Assembly: GCF_047722505.1 (NCBI RefSeq)
Contig: NZ_CP159814.1
Location: 62,001 to 126,000, forward strand
Origin: Pelagibacter sp047722505
Lineage (GTDB): Bacteria > Pseudomonadota > Alphaproteobacteria > Pelagibacterales > Pelagibacteraceae
Direction of reading: 5' to 3'
Length of the DNA stretch: 64,000 nt
Made by a program: the position numbers and the translations under genes. The notes beneath the pieces are model-generated. The model worked only from the letters and a program-made list of their open reading frames with translations, searched no databases and was not told the DNA's origin. Positions 51,777 to 64,000 of the stretch are shown here, one piece after another (within the stretch, counting starts at the first letter, position 1; each line of letters starts with the position of its first letter).

Positions 51777-52205
51777 ATGATCAAATACAAACTCATTTGT
51801 CAAGATTGTGAGATAACTTTTGATAGCTGGTTTTCAACCTCAAGAGAGTATGAAAAGCTAAAAAAGAAAAAGTTTCTTAATTGTCATATGTGTAATTCGT
51901 TAAATGTTGAAAAAACCTTAATGTCTCCTAGCATTTTTAAGTCAAAGGAAAATATTAAAGTCGATGTCTCAAGTCAAAAATATAAGGAGATAAAAAAAAC
52001 AATATCGAAATATCAAGAATTTATAAAAAAAAATTTTGATTATGTGGGAGAAAATTTTGCTTATGAGGCAAGATCTATACACTATAAAAATAAAAAACCG
52101 CCTAAGGGAATTTATGGCACAGCAACCAAAGAAGACCTTAAAGAGCTAAAAGAAGAAGGTGTAGAGGTCGAAATAATTCCCTGGGTAAAAGATAATACTA
52201 ATTAA
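51777..52205 (+). CDS. DUF1178 family protein
   Basis: A 142-residue alphaproteobacterial protein of unknown function. It begins MIKYKLICQDCEITFDSWF and has a zinc-ribbon-like pattern with CxxC at about 9-12 and another at about 38-41. No enzymatic motif is seen. The C-terminal region (EDLKELKEEGVEVEIIPW) is conserved in the family. Convergent with ubiG, overlapping by 4 nt. Confidence 0.87.
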   Translation: MIKYKLICQDCEITFDSWFSTSREYEKLKKKKFLNCHMCNSLNVEKTLMSPSIFKSKENIKVDVSSQKYKEIKKTISKYQEFIKKNFDYVGENFAYEARSIHYKNKKPPKGIYGTATKEDLKELKEEGVEVEIIPWVKDNTN

Positions 52206-52924
52206 ATTTTTACAAATTTAACAATATAATTAACTGAAGTATCTCCACTTATTTTCCAACTGTTGTCTAATATATTAAATTTCATGCCATCTAACTTCTT
52301 TAGAGATAAATTATTTTTTTTAGAAATACTTATTAGATCTTCAGGCTTAACAAATTTCTCCCATTCATGAGTCCCAATAGGAAGCCATTTTAAAACATAT
52401 TCAGCCCCAATAATTGCAAAAACGTAGGACTTTAATGTTTTGTTTAAAGTGGCAAAAAACATAATGCCATTCTTTTTTAATAACTTTGAACTCTCTTTAA
52501 TAAAAAAATCTATATCGTTAACGTGTTCAACTATTTCCATATTTAAAACCACATCAAATTTTGTTTTAGTTTTCAGTTTCTCTGGAGAAGCGACTTTATA
52601 ATCTATTTTAAGCTTATTTTTTTTTGCATGAAATTTTGCAACCTCTATATTTTTTTTTGAAGCATCAATCCCAACCACATTAGCTCCTAGTCTACACATG
52701 GGCTCAGATAACAAGCCACCACCACATCCAATATCTAATATTTTGATATTTTTCAGTGGCTTACTAGAAAGTTTAATATTAAAATCTTTAAGTATATTTT
52801 CTTTTATATATTTAATTCTTATAGGATTAAAATTATGCAATGGTTTGAATTTACCATTAGGATCCCACCATTCTTCAGCGATTTTAGAAAACTTCTCAAT
52901 TTCTTTTTTATTTATTGAATTCAT
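52202..52924 (-). CDS. ubiG: Ubiquinone biosynthesis O-methyltransferase
   Basis: A SAM-dependent methyltransferase of 240 residues that carries out the two O-methylations of ubiquinone synthesis. The opening EIEKFSKIAEEWWDPNGKFKPLH and the SAM site LDIGCGGGLLSEPM are typical, followed by VVGIDAS and NMEIVEHV. It is divergent from lysC (65-nt spacer with no clear promoter boxes). Confidence 0.95.
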   Translation of the reverse strand: MNSINKKEIEKFSKIAEEWWDPNGKFKPLHNFNPIRIKYIKENILKDFNIKLSSKPLKNIKILDIGCGGGLLSEPMCRLGANVVGIDASKKNIEVAKFHAKKNKLKIDYKVASPEKLKTKTKFDVVLNMEIVEHVNDIDFFIKESSKLLKKNGIMFFATLNKTLKSYVFAIIGAEYVLKWLPIGTHEWEKFVKPEDLISISKKNNLSLKKLDGMKFNILDNSWKISGDTSVNYIVKFVKI

Positions 52925-52989
52925 AATAGATGACTTGTGGACATAACAATTAAGATGTATTTTATCAAATATAAATTACAAAATTATCA

Positions 52990-54201
52990 ATGAAAACTGT
53001 AGTATTAAAGTTTGGTGGAACTTCTGTTGGAAGCATAGATAGAATAAAGAACGTAGCAAAAATTATTTCTTCTTATAAAAAGAAGAAAATGGGTGTTATT
53101 GTGGTTTCTTCTGCGATAAGTGGCACAACTAATGAGTTAATAAAAAAAACAAAAGAATTAAGTAATAGCTTTGATACAGCAGAATATGATGTTTTATTAG
53201 CAACAGGAGAGCAAGCAACTTGTGCATTAATTGCTGGTAGACTAAAACATCTTGGTTTTAAAGCTAGATCATGGATGTCGTGGCAGCTACCAATCATTAC
53301 AGAAGGATCTTATAGTTCTTCAAGAATTATCAAAATTAATAAAGGAAAAATACTTAGTTTCATGAAATTAGGTGGAATACCTATCATAACTGGTTTTCAA
53401 GGCGTTAACTTGGAAAATAGGATTACAACACTAGGAAGAGGTGGAACTGATGCATCAGCAATAATGCTGGCAAAATTTTTTAATACTGATGCGTGTGATA
53501 TATACACTGATGTAGATGGCGTTTATACTACAGATCCAAGAGATCATTCAAAAGCTAAAAAAATCCATAAAATTTCCTACGATGAAATGTTAGAGATGGC
53601 TTCGTTAGGTGCAAAGGTTATGCAGCCTACTTCTGTACAAGATGCAAAACTAAATAACATTGATTTTTCAGTTAAATCTTCATTTCAAAAAAAAAAAGGC
53701 ACATTAATAACTGGTGCAAAAAAAACCTTTAGTAATCAAATAATAACTGGAATAACTTCTACAAAAAATGATTCTAAAGTTACAATTGTAGGTGTTAAGG
53801 ACAGGCCAGGAGTAGCAGCTGCTGTTTTTAAACCATTATCACTTAATCAAATTAATGTTGATATGGTAGTTCAAAATATTTCTTTAAATGGAAAAGAAAC
53901 AGATTTAACTTTTACAATTAAATATGAGGATGTAAAAAAAACAGAAAAAATAATTAAAAAAAATAAAAAAATTTCATTTAGAAAATTTACATATGATAAT
54001 AATGTTTCGAAAGTATCCATTATTGGTGTTGGTATGATTACAACACCAGGAATTACTTATAGAATGTTCCAAGCATTGGCTTCAAAAAAGATTAACATAA
54101 TGGTTATTTCAACTTCTGAAATTAAAATTTCAGTTTTAATTTCAAATAAACAGATAAAAAAAGCAGTAGCAGTGCTCCACAAAGAGTTTAAGTTAGATTA
54201 A
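52990..54201 (+). CDS. lysC: Aspartate kinase
   Basis: Phosphorylates aspartate, the entry to lysine, threonine and methionine synthesis. The 403-residue protein has the kinase domain (1-250: KFGGTSVGS at 7-15, TLGRGGTDASA, TDVDGVYTTDPR) and two C-terminal ACT domains (about 265-400) for feedback inhibition by lysine and/or threonine. It is the first gene of lysC-ispG-prfA-prmC. dapD and dapE are at 3860-5842. Confidence 0.96.
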   Translation: MKTVVLKFGGTSVGSIDRIKNVAKIISSYKKKKMGVIVVSSAISGTTNELIKKTKELSNSFDTAEYDVLLATGEQATCALIAGRLKHLGFKARSWMSWQLPIITEGSYSSSRIIKINKGKILSFMKLGGIPIITGFQGVNLENRITTLGRGGTDASAIMLAKFFNTDACDIYTDVDGVYTTDPRDHSKAKKIHKISYDEMLEMASLGAKVMQPTSVQDAKLNNIDFSVKSSFQKKKGTLITGAKKTFSNQIITGITSTKNDSKVTIVGVKDRPGVAAAVFKPLSLNQINVDMVVQNISLNGKETDLTFTIKYEDVKKTEKIIKKNKKISFRKFTYDNNVSKVSIIGVGMITTPGITYRMFQALASKKINIMVISTSEIKISVLISNKQIKKAVAVLHKEFKLD

Positions 54202-54204
54202 ATT

Positions 54205-55305
54205 ATGAGCTTAAGACCATTCAGAGACATTCATAGAAAAAAAACAAAAGTTATAAATGTTGGTGATGTAAAAATAGGTGGAGACAATCCCATTTCTGTC
54301 CAATCTATGACCAACACCTTAACAACTGATATTCAGGCCACAATAAAACAAATTAATGATATTCATGAAGAGGGTGCTGATCTAGTTAGGGTTTCATGCC
54401 CAGACGAAGAGTCCTCATTAGCCCTTAAAGAGATTACAAAGCATGTATCCGTTCCAATAATTGCTGATATTCATTTTCATTATAAAAGAGCAATAGAAGC
54501 GGCTGAAAATGGAGCAAAATGTTTAAGAATTAATCCAGGCAACATAGGGGATAAATTAAAAATACATGACGTGCTTAGTGCTGCTAAAAATAACGATTGC
54601 TCTATTAGAATAGGTGTTAACGCTGGCTCTCTTGAAAAAGATATTTTAGAAAAATATAAGGAACCATGTCCAGAAGCTTTAGTTGAAAGTGCAAAGAGAA
54701 ATATTAAGATTTTGGAAGATCAAGATTTTTTTAATTTTAAGATAAGTGTAAAATCTTCAGATATATTTTTATCTATTGCAGCGTATCGTCAACTATCAAA
54801 AGTTACAGATTATCCACTACACCTAGGGATCACAGAAGCTGGAAGCTTCGTATCAGGCAGCATCAAGTCATCAATAGGTCTTGGCTCACTTTTAATGGAT
54901 GGAATAGGAGACACTATAAGAATTTCTTTGTCTGATGATCCTGTCAAAGAAATTAAAATCGGTAATGAAATCTTAAAGTCACTTAACTTAAGAAATAGAG
55001 GTGTAAAGATTATATCTTGTCCATCATGTGCAAGACAAGCATTTCAAGTAATTGATACAGTAAAAACATTAGAAGATAAACTTTCTCACATTAAAACTCC
55101 TTTAACATTATCGATTATTGGCTGTGTAGTTAATGGACCAGGAGAAGCAGCAATGACGGATATAGGAATAACTGGAGGTGGTAAGGGTAACAATATGCTT
55201 TATTTATCTGGTATTCAAAGTGAAAAAGTTTTATCAGAAGACATAATATCAAGAGTTGTAAGTGAAGTTGAAAAAAAAGCTGCTGAACTTGATAAAAAAT
55301 TATAA
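54205..55305 (+). CDS. ispG: 4-hydroxy-3-methylbut-2-enyl diphosphate synthase
   Basis: The penultimate step of the MEP isoprenoid pathway, using a 4Fe-4S cluster. The 366-residue two-domain protein has an N-terminal TIM barrel (SVQSMTNT, ADIHFHYKRA) and a cluster domain with Cys272 and Cys275 in SCPSC and Cys307 in GCVVNGPGEA, where Glu314 is the fourth ligand. It is 3 nt after lysC and 5 nt before prfA. Confidence 0.96.
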   Translation: MSLRPFRDIHRKKTKVINVGDVKIGGDNPISVQSMTNTLTTDIQATIKQINDIHEEGADLVRVSCPDEESSLALKEITKHVSVPIIADIHFHYKRAIEAAENGAKCLRINPGNIGDKLKIHDVLSAAKNNDCSIRIGVNAGSLEKDILEKYKEPCPEALVESAKRNIKILEDQDFFNFKISVKSSDIFLSIAAYRQLSKVTDYPLHLGITEAGSFVSGSIKSSIGLGSLLMDGIGDTIRISLSDDPVKEIKIGNEILKSLNLRNRGVKIISCPSCARQAFQVIDTVKTLEDKLSHIKTPLTLSIIGCVVNGPGEAAMTDIGITGGGKGNNMLYLSGIQSEKVLSEDIISRVVSEVEKKAAELDKKL

Positions 55306-55310
55306 ATACA

Positions 55311-56384
55311 ATGATACCTCTAAAAACTATTGAAGATTTAATATCTAAACACTCTATTTTGGAGAAAGAATTATCATTAGGTGAAGTGGATAAAAAACTT
55401 TTTGCTGAAAAATCAAAAGAATACTCTGATTTAAACGAGGTAATTGATGATGCTAGAAAATATTTTTCTTATGAGGGAGAAAAAAAAGATCTAGAGAAAA
55501 TATTAAGCGACTCTAGTAGTGATAATGAATTTAAAGAAATGGCTGAAGTAGAATTAAATGATTTAAAATTAGAAAACGAATCCATAGAAAAAAAATTAAA
55601 ACTATTTTTATTACCAAAAGATGAAGCAGATAAAAAAAATGCAATTATAGAAATTAGAGCAGGTACGGGAGGGTTAGAGGCAAGTTTATTTGCAGCAGAT
55701 CTTTTTAAGATGTATGAAAAAGTTAGTCATCAAAAAAAATGGGAATTAGAATTAATAAGCATGTCCCAGAGTGAAGCAGGGGGGGTGAAAGAAGTTATCG
55801 CGTCAATTAGAGGAAAAAATATTTATTCAACATTAAAGTATGAAAGTGGAGTTCATCGTGTTCAGAGGGTTCCAGACACAGAAACTCAGGGAAGAGTTCA
55901 CACTTCTGCTGCAACAGTGGCCGTACTGCCAGAAGCAGAAGAGGTTGATATAAAGATAAATGATTCAGACTTAAGAATTGATGTGTTTAGAGCTGGTGGC
56001 CCAGGTGGACAATCTGTTAATACAACGGATAGTGCTGTAAGAATTACTCATATTCCAACAGGACTATCCGTATCTCAACAAGATCAAAAATCACAACACA
56101 AAAATAAAGCAAAAGGGATGTTGATTTTAAGATCAAGACTTTATGAATTAGAAAGATCAAGAATAGAAGGTGAAAGATCGGAAGATAGAAAAAGTAAAAT
56201 AGGAACAGGAGACCGTTCTGAAAGAATTAGAACATACAATTTTCCACAAGGAAGAGTAACAGACCATCGTATTAATCTGACCTTACACAAACTTGAAGCT
56301 TTTTTAGAAGGTGAAGCTTTTGATGAAATGGTAGAGAACTTAACGCTGCAAGCACAAGAAGAAAAATTGAGCAATCTTAATTAA
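55311..56384 (+). CDS. prfA: Peptide chain release factor 1
   Basis: Terminates translation at UAA and UAG. The 357-residue protein has the GGQ motif at 232-234 in AGGPGGQSVN and the codon-recognition tripeptide Pro-Asp-Thr at 188-190 (PxT, where E. coli has PAT) in RVPDTETQGRVHTSA. Length is normal for RF1. It is followed by prmC, which methylates the GGQ glutamine. Confidence 0.96.
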   Translation: MIPLKTIEDLISKHSILEKELSLGEVDKKLFAEKSKEYSDLNEVIDDARKYFSYEGEKKDLEKILSDSSSDNEFKEMAEVELNDLKLENESIEKKLKLFLLPKDEADKKNAIIEIRAGTGGLEASLFAADLFKMYEKVSHQKKWELELISMSQSEAGGVKEVIASIRGKNIYSTLKYESGVHRVQRVPDTETQGRVHTSAATVAVLPEAEEVDIKINDSDLRIDVFRAGGPGGQSVNTTDSAVRITHIPTGLSVSQQDQKSQHKNKAKGMLILRSRLYELERSRIEGERSEDRKSKIGTGDRSERIRTYNFPQGRVTDHRINLTLHKLEAFLEGEAFDEMVENLTLQAQEEKLSNLN

Positions 56385-56385
56385 A

Positions 56386-57228
56386 ATGAATATAGAAAAT
56401 ATTATGAATGAAGGAATAAATATCCTACAAAAAAATAAGATAGCCAATCCTCAACTTGATAGTGAGATATTATTATCTAACTCGATTAAAAGAGATAAAA
56501 AACATATCATTTTAAATCCTAAAGAAATTTTGAACTCAGAACAATTAAGAAAATTTAAAAGTTTAATTGAAAGAAGAAAAAGAGGCGAACCAATTGCCTA
56601 CATAATAAACAAAAAAGAGTTTTGGAGAGATGAATTTTTTGTTAATAAAGATGTGCTAATTCCAAGACCTGATAGTGAACTAATAATAGAACAACTTTTA
56701 AAAATTTATTCAAAAGATGTTCAATTACAAGTTCTTGATATTGGAACTGGATCTGGGTGCATTCTTTTATCCATACTAAAGGAGAGATCCAATTTTTATG
56801 GAACGGGTATAGATATTTCAAAAAAAAGTATAAATATAAGTAAATTCAATGCTAAACAACTAAACTTAAACAATAGAGTAAAATTTTTTCATTCTAGTGT
56901 TGACAATTTCAAAATTGGCAAATATGATCTTATTGTTTCAAATCCTCCATATATTAAACAGTTAAGTTTAAAATATTTGGAAAAAGATGTAGTTAACTTT
57001 GAGCCAAGGTTAGCTTTAAGTGGTGGGTTTGATGGTTTTTCAAAAATCAGAAAAGTAATTAATAAGGCAAGTATTCTGATTAAGAAAAATGGTAAATTTA
57101 TTTTAGAGATAGGTTTTAATCAAAAAAATAAAGTTATAAAAATATTAAAAGAAGAAGGTTTTTACGTTAACAAAGCCATAAAAGATTATGGTAAAAATGA
57201 TCGCTGTATAATCAGCACTAAAATTTAA
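56386..57228 (+). CDS. prmC: Release factor glutamine methyltransferase
   Basis: Methylates the Gln of the GGQ motif in RF1 and RF2. The 280-residue protein has an N-terminal helical domain, then the SAM site LDIGTGSGC at 117-125 and the catalytic NPPY at 186-189. Its position directly after prfA is typical. The ATG is 1 nt after the prfA stop. Confidence 0.95.
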   Translation: MNIENIMNEGINILQKNKIANPQLDSEILLSNSIKRDKKHIILNPKEILNSEQLRKFKSLIERRKRGEPIAYIINKKEFWRDEFFVNKDVLIPRPDSELIIEQLLKIYSKDVQLQVLDIGTGSGCILLSILKERSNFYGTGIDISKKSINISKFNAKQLNLNNRVKFFHSSVDNFKIGKYDLIVSNPPYIKQLSLKYLEKDVVNFEPRLALSGGFDGFSKIRKVINKASILIKKNGKFILEIGFNQKNKVIKILKEEGFYVNKAIKDYGKNDRCIISTKI

Positions 57229-57242
57229 ATTGAAAAAAAACT

Positions 57243-57710
57243 ATGGTAACATTTAGAAGCAATAATAATAGAAGACCTCCATTTAGAAGTAATAATAATA
57301 GAAGACCTCCATTTAGAAGTAACAATGAAGGATCAAAATTTTCTAATAACGATAATTTTCAAAGAAAAGTCCCAGGTAGAAACAATCATAATGCAGTTAA
57401 GTTAATTGAAAAATACAATGATTTAGCAAGAGAGGCTCTTGCTAATGAAGATAAAATTTTATCTGAAAACTATTTTCAACATGCTGATCATTTTACAAGA
57501 GTTCAAAATGAACAAGAAAGTCTTAGAATGGCAAGGGTTAATTCATCTCCAGTAGAAGAGGTAAAACCTGTTTCTTCAATAGATAAAGTTGAAAAGTCTT
57601 CTGAAATCGAAGTCAAAACGGACACAAAAATAACCACAGGAGCAGAAGTTAAAAAGGTTGTTAAAACAGTAGAAAAAAAGCCTGTAGATAAAAAACCTGC
57701 TTTAATTTAA
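57243..57710 (+). CDS. DUF4167 family protein
   Basis: An alphaproteobacterial protein of 155 residues and unknown function. An Arg/Asn-rich N-terminus is built of repeats of FRSNNNRRPP (residues 4-29). The conserved DUF4167 core RKVPGRNNHNAVKLIEKYNDLAREALANED follows in separate segments of about residues 41-75, with DKILSENYFQHADHF-like helices. A Lys/Glu/Val-rich tail ends the protein. The Arg-rich N-terminus suggests RNA or DNA binding. It follows prmC in other alphaproteobacteria too. Confidence 0.87.
   Translation: MVTFRSNNNRRPPFRSNNNRRPPFRSNNEGSKFSNNDNFQRKVPGRNNHNAVKLIEKYNDLAREALANEDKILSENYFQHADHFTRVQNEQESLRMARVNSSPVEEVKPVSSIDKVEKSSEIEVKTDTKITTGAEVKKVVKTVEKKPVDKKPALI
57253..57327 (+). 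repeat. Tandem 30-bp repeat inside the DUF4167 gene
   Basis: A 30-bp unit encoding FRSNNNRRPP occurs twice almost perfectly (one base change), followed by a partial third copy encoding FRSNN. Units start near 57252 and 57282. It is in frame, so copy-number change would lengthen or shorten the Arg/Asn-rich N-terminus without breaking the gene. Confidence 0.85.
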
Positions 57711-59011
57711 TTTAAACCAATAATTAGTTCTGATTTTAAAACATCTATTTTAATTCTCTTAACTTCAAAAGTTTTTCTATCTTTATCTTTAAGAATTTTT
57801 CCAGAAGGTAACTTTAATTTTTGTGAGTTAATTTTTTTTCCATTTTTAACTACCTCATAATGTAAATGTGGCCCAGTAGATTTTCCAGTTGAACCAACAT
57901 ATCCAATTATTTGACCTTGTTTAACTCTTACACCTTCCTTAATTCCGCCAGCAAAATTTTTCATATGAGCATAGATAGTTTCGTATGTTGAGTTGTGTTT
58001 TATCTTAACACAATTTCCACCACCACCACACCATCTAGCTCTAGTAATAACACCACTGCCTGAGGCCATGATAGGTGTACCCATGGGAGCAGCGAAATCT
58101 GTACCTTTATGCATTTTATTGTAACCGTCAATTGGATGTTTCCTCATTCCAAATGCGGAAGACAGTCTTGCTCCATTAATAGGTGTTTTCATTAATGCCT
58201 TCTCAACACTTTTTCCATTTTGATCATAGTGCCCTTCACTTCCTTTTTTATCAAAATAATATAAAGAATTATTTATTCCACTAAGTTTTAGATCTGCATA
58301 AATAATACTTCCTATTTCAAAAACTTTACCATTATCATCTTGGAACACCTCATACATGATTTGAAAGTTATCATTTTTTCTAATATCTCTTTGAAAATCA
58401 ACTTGGAAACCATAAATTCTAGCAAATTCGATAATTATATTTGGTTGAACATTTAGCTCAACAGCAGTTTGATATAAACTTTGTGTAATTTTTCCTTCTT
58501 TAAAAAGAATTTTTTTATTTAAATTTGTAATAATTTTTTTTTTTTCAAAAATGTCTGTATCTAAATTTCTAGTTAGTTGAATTTTTTTAGTCCTAGATAC
58601 AGGAAATAAAAAAGAAGTAATTTTTTTATTATTTGATTGATCAATAGTAAATTTTATATCAAAATTAGTTTTGAGATTACTTAAATTATAATCTGAATTT
58701 AAATATTTTTTTATTTTTAAAATTTCTTCACTTGGAATAGCGTAACTATTCAATATTTTATCAAATGTTTCACCACTAGAAATTTTATGGTCTATACTCT
58801 TATATCTAGGTGTTAAATTATCAAAAAAATGTTTAATGCTTTTTTTGAAATAAATATTATTTATTACATCTTTATAACTTTCATTAATCTCTAACTTTTT
58901 ATTGTTATAAAATGTGGTACTGGCAATAGTAATGGCTAGTAATAAAAATAATAAGAAGATCTCAATATTTTTTTTTATTAATTTTGTTATTTTATTTGAA
59001 CTAAATATCAT
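57707..59011 (-). CDS. M23 family (LytM) peptidoglycan metallopeptidase
   Basis: A 434-residue cell-wall endopeptidase or activator. An N-terminal membrane anchor lies at 17-34, then a LysM/OapA-like segment (about 76-100) and an extended central region. The C-terminal LytM domain (about 280-400) has the zinc ligands His301 and Asp305 in MHKGTDFAAP and the HLH motif at 382-384, with His349 in AHM. The zinc site is complete, so it should be catalytic. It is convergent with the DUF4167 gene. Confidence 0.93.
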   Translation of the reverse strand: MIFSSNKITKLIKKNIEIFLLFLLLAITIASTTFYNNKKLEINESYKDVINNIYFKKSIKHFFDNLTPRYKSIDHKISSGETFDKILNSYAIPSEEILKIKKYLNSDYNLSNLKTNFDIKFTIDQSNNKKITSFLFPVSRTKKIQLTRNLDTDIFEKKKIITNLNKKILFKEGKITQSLYQTAVELNVQPNIIIEFARIYGFQVDFQRDIRKNDNFQIMYEVFQDDNGKVFEIGSIIYADLKLSGINNSLYYFDKKGSEGHYDQNGKSVEKALMKTPINGARLSSAFGMRKHPIDGYNKMHKGTDFAAPMGTPIMASGSGVITRARWCGGGGNCVKIKHNSTYETIYAHMKNFAGGIKEGVRVKQGQIIGYVGSTGKSTGPHLHYEVVKNGKKINSQKLKLPSGKILKDKDRKTFEVKRIKIDVLKSELIIGLN

Positions 59012-59106
59012 ATGGAATTATTAATTATTAATTTAGTAATGGCAAAAAATCAAAAAAAACCTTGTATTTGCTCGTGTATTTGCACATTTATTTAAATGCT
59101 AAATGC

Positions 59107-59134
59107 TTGATTTACTTTTATTTTAGCTTATAAG
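59107..59134 (+). promoter_or_regulatory. Candidate rRNA operon promoter
   Basis: TTGATT at 59107-59112 and TATAAG at 59129-59134 are separated by 16 nt, a reasonable sigma70 arrangement. It lies about 200 nt upstream of mature 16S, with a GC-containing stretch just after it. Other AT-rich boxes exist nearby, so this is tentative. Confidence 0.4.
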
Positions 59135-59228
59135 CAGCACACTTTCTCAATAAAATTATTGTTTAATCAATATATTAGTGAGGATTATTGGGCTTTTTAG
59201 ACCCAATTAGCTATTTAAAAAGTAAAAA

Positions 59229-59255
59229 TTTAAGAAGAGAAGTGTGGACGGTTAA
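59229..59255 (+). other. 16S rRNA processing stalk, left arm
   Basis: TTTAAGAAGAGAA-TG-GGACGGT-AA in this leader is complementary to 60869-60896 after the 16S gene, with only a few mismatches over about 26 bases. The two arms would bring 16S into a closed loop for RNase III cleavage. Confidence 0.85.
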
Positions 59256-59342
59256 GGTTACCAAAATTTGTCGTACACACTTCAAAATCGTATGGATTGT
59301 ATTCTTACAATTTATATATGAAGCTAGTGTGCGCCGTTTTTT

Positions 59343-60818
<1,476 letters not shown>

Positions 60819-60868
60819 AAGGATGAGTGAAAGTAAAATTTCACTCTAAATAATATACATCGGTAATG

Positions 60869-60896
60869 TTGACCGTCCTCATTTCTCTTCTTAAAG
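60869..60896 (+). other. 16S rRNA processing stalk, right arm
   Basis: The reverse complement of this segment matches the leader at 59229-59255 (AAGAAGAGAA and GGACGGT blocks). It lies between 16S and tRNA-Ile, as expected for the RNase III site that frees pre-16S. Confidence 0.85.
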
Positions 60897-60914
60897 TAAT
60901 GTTTCCTTCTTGTA

Positions 60915-60991
60915 GGGCCGGTAGCTCAGTTGGTTAGAGCACACCCTTGATAAGGGTGGGGTCGAAAGTTCGAGTCTTTCTCGGCCCACCA
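60915..60991 (+). tRNA. tRNA-Ile (anticodon GAT)
   Basis: A 77-nt cloverleaf with encoded CCA. The acceptor is GGGCCGG with TCGGCCC. The anticodon stem is CACCC/GGGTG with loop TTGATAA, giving GAT (Ile). The T-arm has AAAG/CTTT around TTCGAGT. It is the first tRNA in the 16S-23S spacer, the usual position. Confidence 0.97.
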
Positions 60992-61002
60992 AAAACCTAA
61001 AT

Positions 61003-61078
61003 GGGGGATTAGCTCATCTGGGAGAGCGCCTGATTTGCATTCAGGAGGTAGCAGGTTCGATCCCTGTATCCTCCACCA
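61003..61078 (+). tRNA. tRNA-Ala (anticodon TGC)
   Basis: A 76-nt cloverleaf with encoded CCA. The acceptor is GGGGGAT with ATCCTCC. The anticodon stem is CCTGA/TCAGG with loop TTTGCAT, giving TGC (Ala). The T-arm is CAGG/CCTG around TTCGATC. It is the second spacer tRNA, 11 nt after tRNA-Ile. Confidence 0.97.
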
Positions 61079-61212
61079 GGAAACATTTAGTTATTAAAAC
61101 TGTAAATAAAAATAATTTATATCAATATCTATATCCGAACATTAAAAGTTATTATTTAATGTTCAAAATAAAAATTTGATCACAACATAGATAAATTTTC
61201 TTTAAAAAGAAT

Positions 61213-61227
61213 TTTTTTCTGTGCATA

Positions 61228-61234
<7 letters not shown>
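61213..61234 (+). other. 23S rRNA processing stem, left arm
   Basis: This segment (a T-run ending TTTC, then GTGCATAAATCAAG) pairs perfectly for 14 bp with 63973-63986. After one T-T mismatch it continues for about eight more pairs with the GAAAAAAA that follows. It is the RNase III stalk of pre-23S. The spacer between tRNA-Ala and here (61079-61212) shows nothing else. Confidence 0.8.
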
Positions 61235-63979
<2,745 letters not shown>

Positions 63980-64000
63980 TATGCACTGAAAAAAATTTTT

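Larger units (their letters stand above)
59012..59342. other. Spacer upstream of the rRNA operon
   Basis: There is no convincing reading frame in these 331 bases. They hold a candidate promoter (59107-59134), a hairpin ATTGGG/CCCAAT at 59187-59207 and the left half of the 16S processing stalk (59229-59255). A boxA-type antitermination element is expected here, but I could not identify one with confidence. Confidence 0.6.

Noticed and set aside
57252..57330. CRISPR-like short repeats
   Set aside because: Units are contiguous without spacers, in frame and coding for FRSNNNRRPP; this is a protein repeat.
59159..59180. A second rRNA promoter near TATATT
   Set aside because: No -35 element at suitable spacing could be found.

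Overview
The window is a gene-dense, AT-rich (by eye about 30% GC) stretch of core chromosome from a SAR11 alphaproteobacterium (Candidatus Pelagibacter or a close relative). The 16S gene carries the target sites I recall for the classic SAR11 oligonucleotide probes, at 59475-59496 and 59751-59772. A tandem glycine riboswitch sits in front of malate synthase, an arrangement known from SAR11. The rRNA operon order is 16S-tRNA-Ile-tRNA-Ala-23S. GcrA, a short-form HisG with HisZ, DUF1178, DUF2948 and DUF4167 proteins also point to Alphaproteobacteria. Spacers are a few bases or negative, with many 1-nt (TAATG) and 4-nt (ATGA) overlaps. Shine-Dalgarno motifs are rare. I saw no CRISPR array, insertion sequence, integrase or prophage.

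Layout. (1) 52-2236 plus: def-fmt-truA. (2) 2226-9852 minus: rpmH-rnpA-yidD-yidC-argB-HAD phosphatase-dapD-dapE-small ORF-HDAC-family deacetylase-SET-domain protein, covering ribosome/RNase P/membrane insertion, arginine and lysine synthesis, and two protein-modification-like enzymes. (3) 9944-21776 plus: TVP38 membrane protein, two small ORFs, dcd, murA, DUF2948, hisD, infA, tRNA-Phe, tRNA-His, hisS, hisZ, hisG, then a nuclease group (rmuC, a RecB-like nuclease and an ExoI homologue). A minus-strand tRNA-Thr lies at 10666-10739. (4) 21852 plus: thioredoxin. (5) 22166-34618 minus: a long run of rnd-kdsD-lptC-lptB-aroA-cmk-rpsA-ihfB-pyrF-trpF-trpB-trpA-accD-folC. (6) 34635-47811, mixed strands: a complex-I-assembly-like dehydrogenase, gcrA, an ABC-2 permease, argD-argF, cytochrome c, kdsB, pheA, SRP RNA, dnaX-ybaB-recR, malate synthase with its riboswitch, and accA. 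(7) 47806-59011: secA (minus), argJ, DUF1178, ubiG (minus), lysC-ispG-prfA-prmC-DUF4167, and an M23 peptidase (minus). (8) 59343 to the end: the rRNA operon, with 5S presumably just beyond the window.

Functionally this is housekeeping: arginine (argB, argD, argF, argJ), lysine (lysC, dapD, dapE), histidine, tryptophan and phenylalanine synthesis, LPS/KDO supply and export, fatty-acid initiation (accA, accD), translation, secretion and DNA repair.

The most unusual signals are departures from family-defining residues in otherwise intact genes. Several cluster in one operon: Cmk lacks the Walker A lysine, TrpB lacks the catalytic Glu and the adjacent Gln-His, TrpF lacks its GGTG-type loop, TrpA lacks the SDP motif, FolC has an altered P-loop and AccD an altered zinc ribbon. 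Other points of interest are a G-1-less tRNA-His in one operon with its synthetase and the synthetase paralogue HisZ, a three-gene nuclease cluster beside trxA, a transmembrane tail on AccA, and several unannotated small ORFs.
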